Assembly: GCA_963664465.2 (NCBI GenBank)
Contig: CAXXSU010000008.1
Span: 1 to 64,000, forward strand
Source of the DNA: CAVOAK01 sp963664465
GTDB lineage: Bacteria > Pseudomonadota > Alphaproteobacteria > UBA8366 > CAVOAK01
Direction of reading: 5' to 3'
DNA: 64,000 nucleotides
The translations under genes and the position numbers were made by a program. The notes below the pieces were generated by a model. The model had not been told where the DNA came from and searched no databases. It saw only the letters and a program-made list of their open reading frames with translations. Positions 26,580-38,487 of the stretch are shown here, piece by piece; within the stretch, counting starts at the first letter, position 1, and every line of letters begins with the position of its first letter.

Positions 26580-27725
26580 TTGGGAACCGTATTGAGCACG
26601 TTGGAACAGGACTTCGCAGAAGCGCGCAAGCTGCACGAGAAAGGCCGTCTTCGCGATGCCGAGGCCGCCTACCGGAACATTCTCACTGCTGATCCCGATA
26701 ACACCGAATGCCTACATATGCTCGGTGTGGCAGTGGCTCAATTTGGTCGCCTCGGTGAGGCGATAGAATTACTTCGCGACGCGATTGAACGCGTGCCGGA
26801 CAACGCTGAATTCCATAGCAACCTTGGCGAGGCATTGCGGCTGGCGAACAAGAAGGACGATGCAATCGAGGCCTTTCGCAAGGCGATTGAGGTCGATGAT
26901 GAGAACTTCGAGGCAAATCACAGCCTTGCCGCTCTCATGGCTCAAAGCGGTCAGTTGACCAAGGCCGTCGAGCTTGCACACAAAGCCGTAAAAGCCAGAC
27001 CCTCGAACGCAACGGCTCAGGTGTCACTTGGCGATCTTTTGCGCCGAACGGACAATTACGATGGCGCTATGGCGGCGGCTGATCGGGCATTGGAAATCGT
27101 GCCCGATTACGATAAGGTGCTAAACCTTCGCGGGCTGCTCTTGCGCGAAAAGGGACGCTACGAAGAGGCCATTCCTTATTTTGAAGCAGGGCTGCGCGCC
27201 AAGCACGTGTCCAAAGAGAACCGTCTAAATCTTGCGGCATCGTTGACGGCCATTGGGCGCTACGAAGAGGCGGCGAATGTATATCAAGAGCACCTTCGAA
27301 TGTCCGAAAACGACCCGGCTCCGTATGTCGGGCTAGGCCAAGTCAACCGCCTGCAGGGAAACCACCTGGCCGCCGAGCATGTATTGCGTGAAGGGTTGGA
27401 AGACTTCCCGCGATTTCGAGCTTTGCATTACGAATTGGCATTAACTCTGGCTGCCTCGGAGCGTTTGGCCGACGCGGGCGAACATTTTGCGACCGCGGCA
27501 ACTAGCGAAGCACCGTTGCCATCGGCAAACATCGGTTATGGCAAGTTCTTGTTGTTGACGGGACGACTTGCCGAGGCGGCCGAACAGTTTGAAATGGCAC
27601 TCAGCCAACAGCCGGAAAACGTAGCAGCCAAGATCGGACTGGCACAGGAGCGCGGTGAGAAGCAGGTTGATGTGTCGTGGGAAGAGGATCCTGAGACGGT
27701 AGCTCGCACTAACGAGCCAGACTGA
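26580..27725 (+). CDS. Tetratricopeptide repeat protein
   Basis: About 381 residues made almost wholly of TPR units. Examples are LHEKGRLRDAEAAYRNILTA, FGRLGEAIELLRDAIERVPD and ANKKDDAIEAFRKAIEVDDE. At least eight repeats can be counted, giving a superhelical protein-binding scaffold. No signal peptide or catalytic domain is seen. Start codon is uncertain (TTG 26580 or TTG 26592). It converges on coaD with seven bases between stops. Function unknown. Confidence 0.8.
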   Translation: MGTVLSTLEQDFAEARKLHEKGRLRDAEAAYRNILTADPDNTECLHMLGVAVAQFGRLGEAIELLRDAIERVPDNAEFHSNLGEALRLANKKDDAIEAFRKAIEVDDENFEANHSLAALMAQSGQLTKAVELAHKAVKARPSNATAQVSLGDLLRRTDNYDGAMAAADRALEIVPDYDKVLNLRGLLLREKGRYEEAIPYFEAGLRAKHVSKENRLNLAASLTAIGRYEEAANVYQEHLRMSENDPAPYVGLGQVNRLQGNHLAAEHVLREGLEDFPRFRALHYELALTLAASERLADAGEHFATAATSEAPLPSANIGYGKFLLLTGRLAEAAEQFEMALSQQPENVAAKIGLAQERGEKQVDVSWEEDPETVARTNEPD

Positions 27726-27731
27726 GCCCAG

Positions 27732-28235
27732 TTACGCTAGTTTTTCACGCACAATTTCCGCAACTTGAGGCGATACGAAGTGTCCGATGTCGCCGCCAAG
27801 CGCGGCAACTTCTTTGACGAGACGCGACGAAATGAACTGGTTGTGGTCGGTTGCCATGAGGAAGACGGTCTCGATCTCCGGCGCCAGCCGATGATTCATC
27901 GCCGACATCTGAAATTCATACTCGAAATCTGAAACTGCCCGCAGACCTCTAATAACAACGTTGGCATCGGTCGACGCAGCATAGTCCACAAGCAAATTTC
28001 CGAATGGCTCAACTTCGATTACACCACTACTGTTACTGGCAATATCGGCGACCGCCTCGCGCACCATTTGCACCCGTTCGTTCACGTCAAACAACGGGCT
28101 CTTGCCCGCGTTTTCAGCCACCGCGATGATCAGGCGGTCGGTCAAGTGCATGGCAGCCCGCGTAATTATATCGATGTGTCCGTTGGTAATCGGATCGAAG
28201 GTCCCTGGATAAACGCCAACACGGTGTTCTGCCAT
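27732..28235 (-). CDS. coaD: Phosphopantetheine adenylyltransferase
   Basis: 167 residues, normal length. Catalyses transfer of AMP from ATP to 4'-phosphopantetheine, the penultimate step of coenzyme A synthesis. The nucleotidyltransferase motif GVYPGTFDPITNGHIDII is at the N-terminus and the second motif ISSRLVKEVAALGGD near the C-terminus. It lies 12 bp downstream of gyrA on the same strand, a common arrangement in alphaproteobacteria. Intact. Confidence 0.97.
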   Translation of the reverse strand: MAEHRVGVYPGTFDPITNGHIDIITRAAMHLTDRLIIAVAENAGKSPLFDVNERVQMVREAVADIASNSSGVIEVEPFGNLLVDYAASTDANVVIRGLRAVSDFEYEFQMSAMNHRLAPEIETVFLMATDHNQFISSRLVKEVAALGGDIGHFVSPQVAEIVREKLA

Positions 28236-28247
28236 TCTCTCTTCGCC

Positions 28248-31016
28248 TCAGTCGGCCGCGGCTCCCGCATCTTCATCGGCTCCCGCATCTTCATCGGCAC
28301 CATCGAGCTCATCAGCACCATTGTCATCCTCGCCCACATCGCTCAATCGACTGACCGAGGCGACCCGCTCTCCGCTTTCGACGTCGAACAAAGTGACGCC
28401 TTGAGTCCGGCGGCCGGCAATACGGATGTCGTGGACCGGTTCGCGGATCAGTTGCCCAGCATCGGTAACCAGTACGATCTGATCGCTCGGCTCAACCGGG
28501 AATGCGGCAACGACGCTACCGTTACGCTCGCTCGTCTCTATGTTGACGATACCCCGGCCACCGCGTTTGGTAATTCGGTACTCGTAAGCTGAACTGCGCT
28601 TGCCATAGCCGTTTTCCGTCACCGTCAGGATAAACTGATCGCGCGCCGCCAGCTGATCAAACTCTTCCTGAGAGAGCCCTATCGCCTCGCCGCCTTCATC
28701 GGCTTGCTCGACCTCATCGGCCGCTTCATCTTCGCCCAACCGGCGTGACGCCGAGGCGGCCCGTAAGTAACTATTGCGCACGTCGATGTCGATTGCTTCA
28801 TGGCGCAGAATCGACATTGAAATCACGACGTCGTCCTTCGCCAGGTTCATACCGCGTACTCCGGTCGAACCTCGGCCGCTGAACACGCGCACATCGGTCA
28901 CACAAAACCTGATGCATTTGCCGCCGCGGGCGGCCAGCAGAACATCATCATCCCCGGTACAGGTGCAGACGTTGACCAAGTGGTCGCCTTGAGAAAGTTT
29001 CATGGCGATCTTGCCGTTCGCCTTGATGTTGGTGAAGTCGGCAAGTTTGTTGCGGCGAACCGAACCGTGCAAGGTCGCGAACATGACGGTGAGCTCGTCC
29101 CAGCTCTCCTCATCTTCCGGCAGCGCCATGACCGTCGAGATCGCCTCATCCTCCTGCAGCGGCAAAAGATTTACCATAGCCTTGCCACGCGCCTGTGGCG
29201 TCGCCTGTGGCAGGCGCCACGCTTTGAGCTGGTAAACCATGCCGCGCGTCGAAAAGAACAGAATTGGCGCATGCGTCGAGGCAACGAAGACGTTACTCAC
29301 CACATCTTCCTCACGCGTTGCCATACCGGCGCGCCCTTTGCCGCCTCGTCGCTGAGCCCGATAGGTCGATAGCGGAACGCGCTTGATGTAGCCGCGGTGG
29401 GTAACGGTGATAACCATGTCCTCGCGCTGGATAAGATCCTCGATATCGTGCTCGATTTCCGAATCGACGATCTCGGTCCGACGTTCGTCGGCAAATTTTC
29501 CGCGCATCGATTGCAGTTCCGCGCGCATAACTTCGAACAGCTTCGGACGCGATTGAAGAATCTCCAAATACCCGGCAATCTGCTGCGCAAGGTCCTCCAT
29601 TTCCTCACCGAGTTTATCGCGCTCCATGCCGGTCAGACGCTGCAGCCGGAGCTCTAATATCGCCCGAGCCTGCGCTTCGGATAGGCGGTACTGGCCCTCG
29701 ACAACTTCGTGCCCGGGATCATCGAGCAGCCCAATAAATCTCGCCACGTCGCCAGCCGACCAATCGCGCGTTGTCAGTTGTTCGCGCGCCTCCGCTGGGT
29801 CTTTTGCTGCGCGGATCAGCTTGATGACCGGATCAAGATTGGTAATAGCAACCAGAAGGCCGACCAAAACGTGAGCCCGGTCGCGTGCGCGCCGTAGTTC
29901 AAACACCGTCCGCCGGGTTATGACTTCTTCGCGGAATTCAACGAAGGCACTGATGATTTGCTGCAGGTTTACGGTCGACGGGCGTCCACCCGTCAGGGCC
30001 AGCATATTGACGCCAAAACTGGTCTGCAGTGGTGTCGAGCGATAGAGCTGAGCCAACACCACATCCGTCATGGCGTCGCGTCTGAGTTCGATGACGACGC
30101 GAACTCCATCGCGGTCGGACTCATCCCTGAGGTCGGAGATCCCTTCGACGACCTTCTCGCGAACGACCTCGGCGATCCGTTCAACGAGGCGCGCCTTATT
30201 TACCTGATAAGGCAATTCAGTGACGATGATCGCTTCTCGATCGTTGCCGAGGCCTTCGATGGTTGTGCGGCTCCGCATCATCACCGAGCCACGACCGGTA
30301 TGGTAGGCCGAAATTATGCCCGCCTGCCCCATGATCAGCGCCCCGGTCGGAAAATCGGGACCAGGCACGAACTCCATCAGTTCGTCGATGGTGATCTGGG
30401 GGTTGTCGATATAGGCGGCGCAGGCATCCAACACTTCGCCAAGATTATGCGGCGGAATATTGGTCGCCATGCCGACCGCGATGCCGCCCGCTCCATTGAC
30501 CAGCAAGTTGGGGTAACGTGCGGGAAGAACCGTGGGCTCTTCGTCCGTATCGTCGTAATTCACTTGATAATCGACAGTTTCCTTGTCGATATCAGCGAGG
30601 AGCGCTTCCGCAGTCCTTGCAAGCCGCGCCTCGGTGTAGCGGAACGCCGCGGGCGGATCACCATCCATCGATCCAAAATTTCCTTGACCGTCGATCAGCG
30701 GCAATCGCATGGAAAAAAGTTGCGCCATGCGAACCAATGCGTCGTAGATCGCCTGGTCACCATGGGGATGATATTTGCCCATTACTTCGCCGACGATCCG
30801 GGCGGATTTACGATATGCGTGCGCCGCGTCGTAGCCGCCCTCCTTCATCGCGTAGAGGATGCGGCGATGAACGGGTTTCAAGCCGTCGCGAATATCGGGC
30901 AAGGCACGGCTGACGATCACGCTCATGGCGTAATCGAGGTAGGAACGCTGCATCTCCTCCTCGATCGTCACAGGTGCGATGTCGAAGGAATCAGGCGCAG
31001 AGGGTGTGTCGTTCAA
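28248..31016 (-). CDS. gyrA: DNA gyrase subunit A
   Basis: 922 residues. Cuts and rejoins DNA to introduce negative supercoils with GyrB. The N-terminal winged-helix region is DIRDGLKPVHRRILYAMKEG. The catalytic Tyr is in AAFRYTEARLA. The GyrA box QRRGGKG starts the C-terminal pinwheel. In the quinolone-resistance region (YHPHGDQAIYDALVRMAQ) the position equal to E. coli Ser83 is Gln, with Asp87 kept. The C-terminus is a long acidic tail with a duplicated DEDAGA-type unit. coaD follows closely. Intact and of normal length for the class. Confidence 0.97.
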   Translation of the reverse strand: MNDTPSAPDSFDIAPVTIEEEMQRSYLDYAMSVIVSRALPDIRDGLKPVHRRILYAMKEGGYDAAHAYRKSARIVGEVMGKYHPHGDQAIYDALVRMAQLFSMRLPLIDGQGNFGSMDGDPPAAFRYTEARLARTAEALLADIDKETVDYQVNYDDTDEEPTVLPARYPNLLVNGAGGIAVGMATNIPPHNLGEVLDACAAYIDNPQITIDELMEFVPGPDFPTGALIMGQAGIISAYHTGRGSVMMRSRTTIEGLGNDREAIIVTELPYQVNKARLVERIAEVVREKVVEGISDLRDESDRDGVRVVIELRRDAMTDVVLAQLYRSTPLQTSFGVNMLALTGGRPSTVNLQQIISAFVEFREEVITRRTVFELRRARDRAHVLVGLLVAITNLDPVIKLIRAAKDPAEAREQLTTRDWSAGDVARFIGLLDDPGHEVVEGQYRLSEAQARAILELRLQRLTGMERDKLGEEMEDLAQQIAGYLEILQSRPKLFEVMRAELQSMRGKFADERRTEIVDSEIEHDIEDLIQREDMVITVTHRGYIKRVPLSTYRAQRRGGKGRAGMATREEDVVSNVFVASTHAPILFFSTRGMVYQLKAWRLPQATPQARGKAMVNLLPLQEDEAISTVMALPEDEESWDELTVMFATLHGSVRRNKLADFTNIKANGKIAMKLSQGDHLVNVCTCTGDDDVLLAARGGKCIRFCVTDVRVFSGRGSTGVRGMNLAKDDVVISMSILRHEAIDIDVRNSYLRAASASRRLGEDEAADEVEQADEGGEAIGLSQEEFDQLAARDQFILTVTENGYGKRSSAYEYRITKRGGRGIVNIETSERNGSVVAAFPVEPSDQIVLVTDAGQLIREPVHDIRIAGRRTQGVTLFDVESGERVASVSRLSDVGEDDNGADELDGADEDAGADEDAGAAAD
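28260..28295. repeat. 18-bp tandem duplication in the gyrA acidic tail
   Basis: Two identical copies of an 18-bp unit (28260-28277, 28278-28295) with a partial third, encoding repeated acidic residues at the GyrA C-terminus. Confidence 0.85.
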
Positions 31017-31034
31017 GGTCTATCGGGGCTGTTT

Positions 31035-31046
31035 GTTGCCGGCAAC
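31035..31046. promoter_or_regulatory. Perfect 12-bp palindrome upstream of gyrA
   Basis: GTTGCCGGCAAC, 18 bases upstream of the gyrA start. Could be a binding site or an mRNA hairpin. The remaining gap to ssb (31047-31279) shows no gene and is AT-rich near 31080-31150. Confidence 0.3.
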
Positions 31047-31279
31047 GAATTGAGCGGTGCGACAGAGGCGCAGACCGTCATACTACAATTTACTGAATCC
31101 ACAAAATCTAGCTGATTCGGGGCAACATAACAACAAAATAAGGTAGAATCGCCGGTTGAACGCGCCGTCCTAAACTAGCCCGAATTCTGGGCTCATTTGA
31201 TCAATTTTTTAGGCGCGGCGAGCCCCTCCTGACAGAGGCCGCTGCTCCCTCATCGAAGCTCGATCACGCCGGCGCGACG

Positions 31280-31747
31280 TTAGAACGGAATTTCATCATC
31301 CAGGTCCGAGTCGGCGCCTGCCATTTCGGTCTCGCCGCCGCCTCCAGAAGACTCCGCAGCGGGCGGTGAATCGTATGACGACCCGCCGCCCTCACCCCGT
31401 GAATCGAGCATTTGCAGCTCGCCCCGAAACCTGTTGAGCACGATCTCTGTCGAATATTTTTCCTGGTTCTGGTTGTCGGTCCACTTGCGGGTCTGGAGCT
31501 GGCCCTCGACATACAGCTTGGATCCCTTGTGCAGGAAGCGCTCCGCGACATCGATCAATCGTTCATTGAATATCACAACCGAATGCCATTCGGTACGCTC
31601 CTGCATTTCGCCAGAATTTCGGTCACGCCAGCGCTCGTTGGTCGCCATCCGCAAATTAACTACCTTATTTCCGTTCTGCATCGTCCGAACTTCGGGGTCG
31701 CGGCCCACATTGCCGACAAGAATTACCTTGTTGATCGAGCCTGCCAT
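31280..31747 (-). CDS. ssb: Single-stranded DNA-binding protein
   Basis: 155 residues. Binds single-stranded DNA in replication, repair and recombination. OB-fold from MAGSINKVILVGNVGRDPEVR through WHSVVIFNERL and YVEGQLQTRKW. A Gly/Ser-rich linker leads to the acidic tip DLDDEIPF that recruits partner proteins. It is divergent from a GFA gene and uvrA. Intact. Confidence 0.97.
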   Translation of the reverse strand: MAGSINKVILVGNVGRDPEVRTMQNGNKVVNLRMATNERWRDRNSGEMQERTEWHSVVIFNERLIDVAERFLHKGSKLYVEGQLQTRKWTDNQNQEKYSTEIVLNRFRGELQMLDSRGEGGGSSYDSPPAAESSGGGGETEMAGADSDLDDEIPF

Positions 31748-31895
31748 CGTCTGACCCCTTTTTCGGTTGAATGGAGGGGCACTCTACACGCCTCTTGGTC
31801 GGTTGCAAGCGCTCACGGATGACTTAGTTGGAATAGCATGGGTTCAACCGTCATCACGGCAATTGAATGACCTGTACGGGAAGGGATTGAGCGCT

Positions 31896-32372
31896 ATGAA
31901 ACTCGAGGGATCTTGTCATTGTGGGGCGGTGAGCTTCTCCGTCGACTCGAAAACACCCTATCCTTACGACCGCTGTTATTGCTCGATTTGCCGGAAGACC
32001 GCCGGCAGCGGCGGCTATGCGGTCAACGTTATGGGCGAGGCGAATTCGCTTGTCGTGAAGGGAGAGGAGAATATTCAAGTATACCAAGCCAAGGTGGAGG
32101 GCGAACCGAGCCCGGGGAAACGGCATTTCTGCCGGCATTGCGGCAGCTACATGTTTGTAACCGACGCGCGCTGGCCCGACCTCGTGCACCCATTTGCCGC
32201 GGCGATCGATACACCCCTCCCGACACCGCCAATGCTTCAGCACATCATGCTGGGCTCCAAAGCCGCTTGGGTCGAGCCGTCGGCCGGCCCCGATGACGCC
32301 CAATTCGAGCGCTATCCGGAGTTGTCGATCGAGGAGTGGCATGACGCGAACGTTCGCGGTGACGGCAGCTGA
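31896..32372 (+). CDS. GFA (glutathione-dependent formaldehyde-activating/CENP-V) family protein
   Basis: 158 residues starting at ATG 31896 (MKLEGSCHCGAVSFSVDSK) with AAGGGA upstream. Zinc ligands of the GFA fold are visible as CHCGAV, RCYCSICRKTAG and FCRHCGSYMF. The prototype was linked to S-hydroxymethylglutathione formation, but most members have unknown roles. It lies between divergent ssb and uvrA. An upstream open frame to 31767 is not expected to be translated. Confidence 0.87.
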   Translation: MKLEGSCHCGAVSFSVDSKTPYPYDRCYCSICRKTAGSGGYAVNVMGEANSLVVKGEENIQVYQAKVEGEPSPGKRHFCRHCGSYMFVTDARWPDLVHPFAAAIDTPLPTPPMLQHIMLGSKAAWVEPSAGPDDAQFERYPELSIEEWHDANVRGDGS

Positions 32373-32488
32373 GCGAACACATCGATTTTGCCCAATTCTC
32401 GCGAACGGCGGGGGGAACGGAGTCGCATTGCTGGACCTTCGACTCTATAGTCGCTCGCTCGCATGCAGCCCGCATCATCGGATAATCG

Positions 32489-35350
<2,862 letters not shown>

Positions 35351-35417
35351 GATGAGTTCGTTCGTTTGGCACCGCATTTGCCGAAAAAGGGCGGCTTTTT
35401 TCCGTAGGGAGGCAACG

Positions 35418-36958
35418 ATGGCGGAAAAATTTGACGCAATCATCATTGGGACAGGTCAATCCGGTCCCGCGTTGGCGGCCCGGCTGACCAAAGAGGGCAT
35501 GAAAGCGGCAATCGTCGAGCGAAAGTTGTTTGGCGGCACCTGCGTAAATGTCGGCTGCATTCCAACCAAAACCCTGGTGGCAAGCGCGCGCGCTGCCTAT
35601 ATGGCCTTCACGTCGCCGGCCACAACCTATCGTTGCGCCGCGGCGCGGACTTGACCAAAGAGGGCATGAAAGCGGCAATCGTCGAGCGAAAGTTGTTTGG
35701 CGGCACCTGCGTAAATGTCGGCTGCATTCCAACCAAAACCCTGGTGGCAAGCGCGCGCGCTGCCTATATGGCCCGCCGCGGCGCGGCCGTCGTCATCGAC
35801 GGCACCATCGGCGTCGATATGAAACAGGTCAAAGCCCGCAAGGATGGCATCGTCAAACAGTCGAATAACGGGGTGACGAATTGGCTCAAATCGATGGATA
35901 ATCTGACCGTCTACGAGGGTCACGGCCGATTCGAAAGCGCCAATTCCGTCAGCGTGAACGGCGATCTTCTGGAAGCGGATAAAATCATCCTCAATGTCGG
36001 CGGTCGGGCGTCCGTCCCCGACATGCCGGGCATCGACGACATCAACTACCTGACCAACTCAAACATCATGGATGTCGACTTCCTGCCCGACCACCTAGTG
36101 GTGATCGGCGGCAGTTATATCGGGCTCGAATTTGCGCAGATGTACCGCCGCTTTGGCAGCCGCGTTACCGTCGTGCAGCGCGGTGACCGGCTGATCCCGC
36201 GCGACGATGAGGACATCTCGGGCGCTGTCAGAGAGATTGTCGAGGCCGAGGGCGTCGACGTGCGCCTCGAGGCCGAATGTACGGCGGTCGAGAAGCGCGG
36301 CGACGGCTTTGCCGTCAAGCTCAGCTGTGGCGAAGGGCCGGAGGAAGTTGAGGGCACGCACCTGCTGCTTGCCGTCGGCCGCAGCCCCAATACGGACGAT
36401 TTGGGGCTCGAAATGGCCGGTGTCGAAACGGACAAACGGGGATACATCGTCGTTGACGACGAGCTGCGTACGAATGTGCCCCATATTTGGGCGATGGGAG
36501 ACGCCAACGGCCGCGGCGCCTTTACACATACCTCCTACAACGACTACGAAATTCTCGCTGCGAACCTGTTTGACAACGACCCGCGCCGCGTTTCGGAGCG
36601 CATCACTGCCTATGGTCTCTTCATCGACCCGCCGCTCGGCCGCGTCGGCCTGACGGAACGCGAAGTTCGTGCTTCAGGGCGTAGCGCGCTGATCGGAAAA
36701 ATGCCAATGGCCAGCGTTGGCAGAGCGCGAGAACGCAGCGAGACACAAGGATTCATGAAGGTCTTGATTGATGTCGAAACCGAGCGCTTTCTCGGGGCGG
36801 CTATTTTGGGCATCGGCGGCGATGAAATCGTCCATTCCATACTCGACGCGATGTATGCCGATGCGCCCTATACGGTGATCCAGCGCGCCACGCATATCCA
36901 TCCGACGGTTGCGGAATTGATCCCGACCATGCTGGGCAACCTCAAACCCCTGGCATAG
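35418..36958 (+). pseudogene. Pyridine nucleotide-disulfide oxidoreductase (mercuric reductase/Lpd-like), disrupted by a 167-bp duplication
   Basis: FAD-dependent class I disulfide reductase. ATG 35418 follows GGGAGG and gives MAEKFDAIIIGTGQSGPALA. The redox-active pair is in GGTCVNVGCIPTKTL, the NAD(P) motif is VVIGGSYIGLEFAQMY, and the C-terminal HPTVAEL supplies the His-Glu pair. A 122-bp segment containing the active site is present twice, 167 bases apart. Because 167 is not a multiple of three, the first frame ends at 35652-35654 and the second starts anew. The spacer contains 30 bases identical to the IS1182-like transposase. Deleting 167 bases restores a full protein of about 457 residues. 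Real rearrangement and assembly chimera are both possible. Confidence 0.88.
35485..35773. repeat. 122-bp direct duplication with IS-derived spacer
   Basis: Copy 1 is 35485-35606 and copy 2 is 35652-35773. The 45-bp spacer has two parts. The first is 35607-35636, which with the preceding base equals 5507-5537 of the IS1182-like transposase. The second repeats CGCCGCGGCGCGG, which also follows copy 2 at 35774-35786. Confidence 0.92.
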
Positions 36959-37823
36959 CGAGCAGCGCTCCGCGATAGGCGAGCTGCCGCGCGCCGACAT
37001 CGAACGCCATCAAGTCCTCGCCAATCACGACCGGACCGGCAAAATCATTGCGCACCTCGGCAAGGAGCGCTTCCTTGTCGAATCGCGGTGGCGCGAAATG
37101 CGTCAGCACCAAGCATTTTGCATCGGCCTCGCGCGCTACCTTGCCAACGACATCCGACAATGTGTGATAGGAGGCAACATTGCTGATGGTTTCTTCGCTG
37201 CGGTAGCCGGCGACCGGCTTCATCTCTCGGTGGATAAAGACCTCATGTAGCAGCAAGTCAGCGCCTTGCGCGGCCTCAATCAATGCGGGGCAGTAGGTCG
37301 TGTCGCCACTGACGGCAAGTTTTGAGCGGCCGTCACCGAAAATGAAGCCGTATGCGTGCTTTACCGGTTCGTGCCTCACTTCGACCGAATGCACCACAAG
37401 CTCGCCGAGCCGCAGAACTTCCCCTTCGCCAAATTCGCTGACCTCAATTTCAAGCGCCTTCGTAGACGGGCGTTTCTCGTGGGCAATCCGTTGCTCCAAC
37501 TCGGGCTTCCACAGCGCCATCAACCCGTCGACATAGCGCTTGGTGCCAGGCGGACCGAAGATCCGCTGCGGGCGGTCACGGGCCTGATGCCAACTTGAGA
37601 TTACCAACTGGAAAAGGTCGACGATGTGGTCAGAGTGGAGATGAGTGAGCAGCACCGCGTCGATATCGCGGCCGGGACATCCGGCTTCGAGCAACCGCTG
37701 CGTCACGCCGGATCCGCAATCGACGAGCACGCGCGCCTCCTCGCCGACGCGGACAAGCGCCGAAGGACCGTAGCGCTCCATATCGACGCTGGGACAACCC
37801 GTGCCCAATAACGTCAGGTGCAT
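36942..37823 (-). CDS. MBL-fold metallo-hydrolase, RNase Z-like
   Basis: About 293 residues. Metallo-beta-lactamase fold with the zinc motif LLTHLHSDHIVDL and further ligands in VSGDTTYCPAL and VLTHFAPPRF. Order and spacing resemble RNase Z/ElaC-type or arylsulfatase-like hydrolases. ATG 37823 (MHLTLLGTGCPSVDMERYGPS) has GGCAGGA before it. The gene overlaps the 3' end of the flavoprotein gene tail to tail by 17 bp and is divergent from a deaminase gene. Whether it processes tRNA or another phosphodiester is unknown. Confidence 0.87.
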   Translation of the reverse strand: MHLTLLGTGCPSVDMERYGPSALVRVGEEARVLVDCGSGVTQRLLEAGCPGRDIDAVLLTHLHSDHIVDLFQLVISSWHQARDRPQRIFGPPGTKRYVDGLMALWKPELEQRIAHEKRPSTKALEIEVSEFGEGEVLRLGELVVHSVEVRHEPVKHAYGFIFGDGRSKLAVSGDTTYCPALIEAAQGADLLLHEVFIHREMKPVAGYRSEETISNVASYHTLSDVVGKVAREADAKCLVLTHFAPPRFDKEALLAEVRNDFAGPVVIGEDLMAFDVGARQLAYRGALLAMPGV

Positions 37824-37925
37824 TTCCTGCCTCACCACTTCACATGCCGTCACACAGGTTCGGCAAAAGCCGACGCAGCATGGTAGGCTTTGTGTTTCCG
37901 AAAGCGAAGCAAAGGTGGCAGCAGA

Positions 37926-38417
37926 ATGGACAAATTCATGATCGAGGCGATCGTCGAAGCAAAAGCTGGCATGGCCGAGGGAAATTCGCCGATCGGATCG
38001 GTATTTGTAAAGGATGGCGAGATCTTAGGCCGCGGCCGGAATACTTTGATGCGGACCAGCGATCCCACCGCGCATGCCGAGATGGAAGCCTACCGGGATG
38101 CGGCACAATACATCGCCAAGAGCTGCAAACCCGAAGACGTGCAGAACGTGCTGGCGGGCGGCATTATTTACACGACGATGATGCCGTGTCCAATGTGCGC
38201 CGGAGCGATCATTCGCTTCGGTGCGAAAGCCGTTGTTGTCGCCGAAACACGGTCCTATGCGGACTCGGGGACGCAACCACTTATGGAACGGCAAGGTATC
38301 GATGTGACGGTGCTCGAGGCACCGGAAAGCATCGCAATGATGGAAGAGTATTTCGGACAAAACCCCGAACGCCGCCAAGCCTACAACAGTGGTCCGCGAC
38401 TGCCGCTCAAACTCTGA
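37926..38417 (+). CDS. Nucleoside/cytosine deaminase-like zinc enzyme
   Basis: 163 residues of the cytidine-deaminase fold. The zinc and proton-shuttle motifs are TAHAEMEA (HAE) and MPCPMCAGAI (PCxxC). Starts MDKFMIEAIVEAKAGMAEG at ATG 37926 with AAAGGTGG upstream. Similar to yeast Fcy1-type cytosine or guanine deaminases in layout. Substrate could be cytosine, guanine or another aminated heterocycle. Intact. Confidence 0.87.
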   Translation: MDKFMIEAIVEAKAGMAEGNSPIGSVFVKDGEILGRGRNTLMRTSDPTAHAEMEAYRDAAQYIAKSCKPEDVQNVLAGGIIYTTMMPCPMCAGAIIRFGAKAVVVAETRSYADSGTQPLMERQGIDVTVLEAPESIAMMEEYFGQNPERRQAYNSGPRLPLKL

Positions 38418-38487
38418 GCTCAGAGCATCGACATTTCCCTCGGGCCAGCTATGGACGTTGATCCAATACGCACCACATATAGCGCCA

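Noticed and set aside
29958..31115. 385-codon open frame antisense to gyrA
   Set aside because: It mirrors gyrA codons in a high-GC genome; no family resemblance or ribosome site.
31171..31220. AGCCC/GGGCT hairpin downstream of ssb considered as terminator
   Set aside because: Only a five-base stem with a seven-base loop, and the T-run is on the wrong side and too far for ssb.
32403..32418. GAAC pair upstream of uvrA resembling an alphaproteobacterial LexA box
   Set aside because: The spacing is eight bases, not the canonical seven, and the run of G between makes chance likely.
35378..35405. A-run/T-run hairpin after uvrA considered as terminator
   Set aside because: The stem is short and AT-only with G mismatches; it may be fortuitous before the flavoprotein ribosome site.
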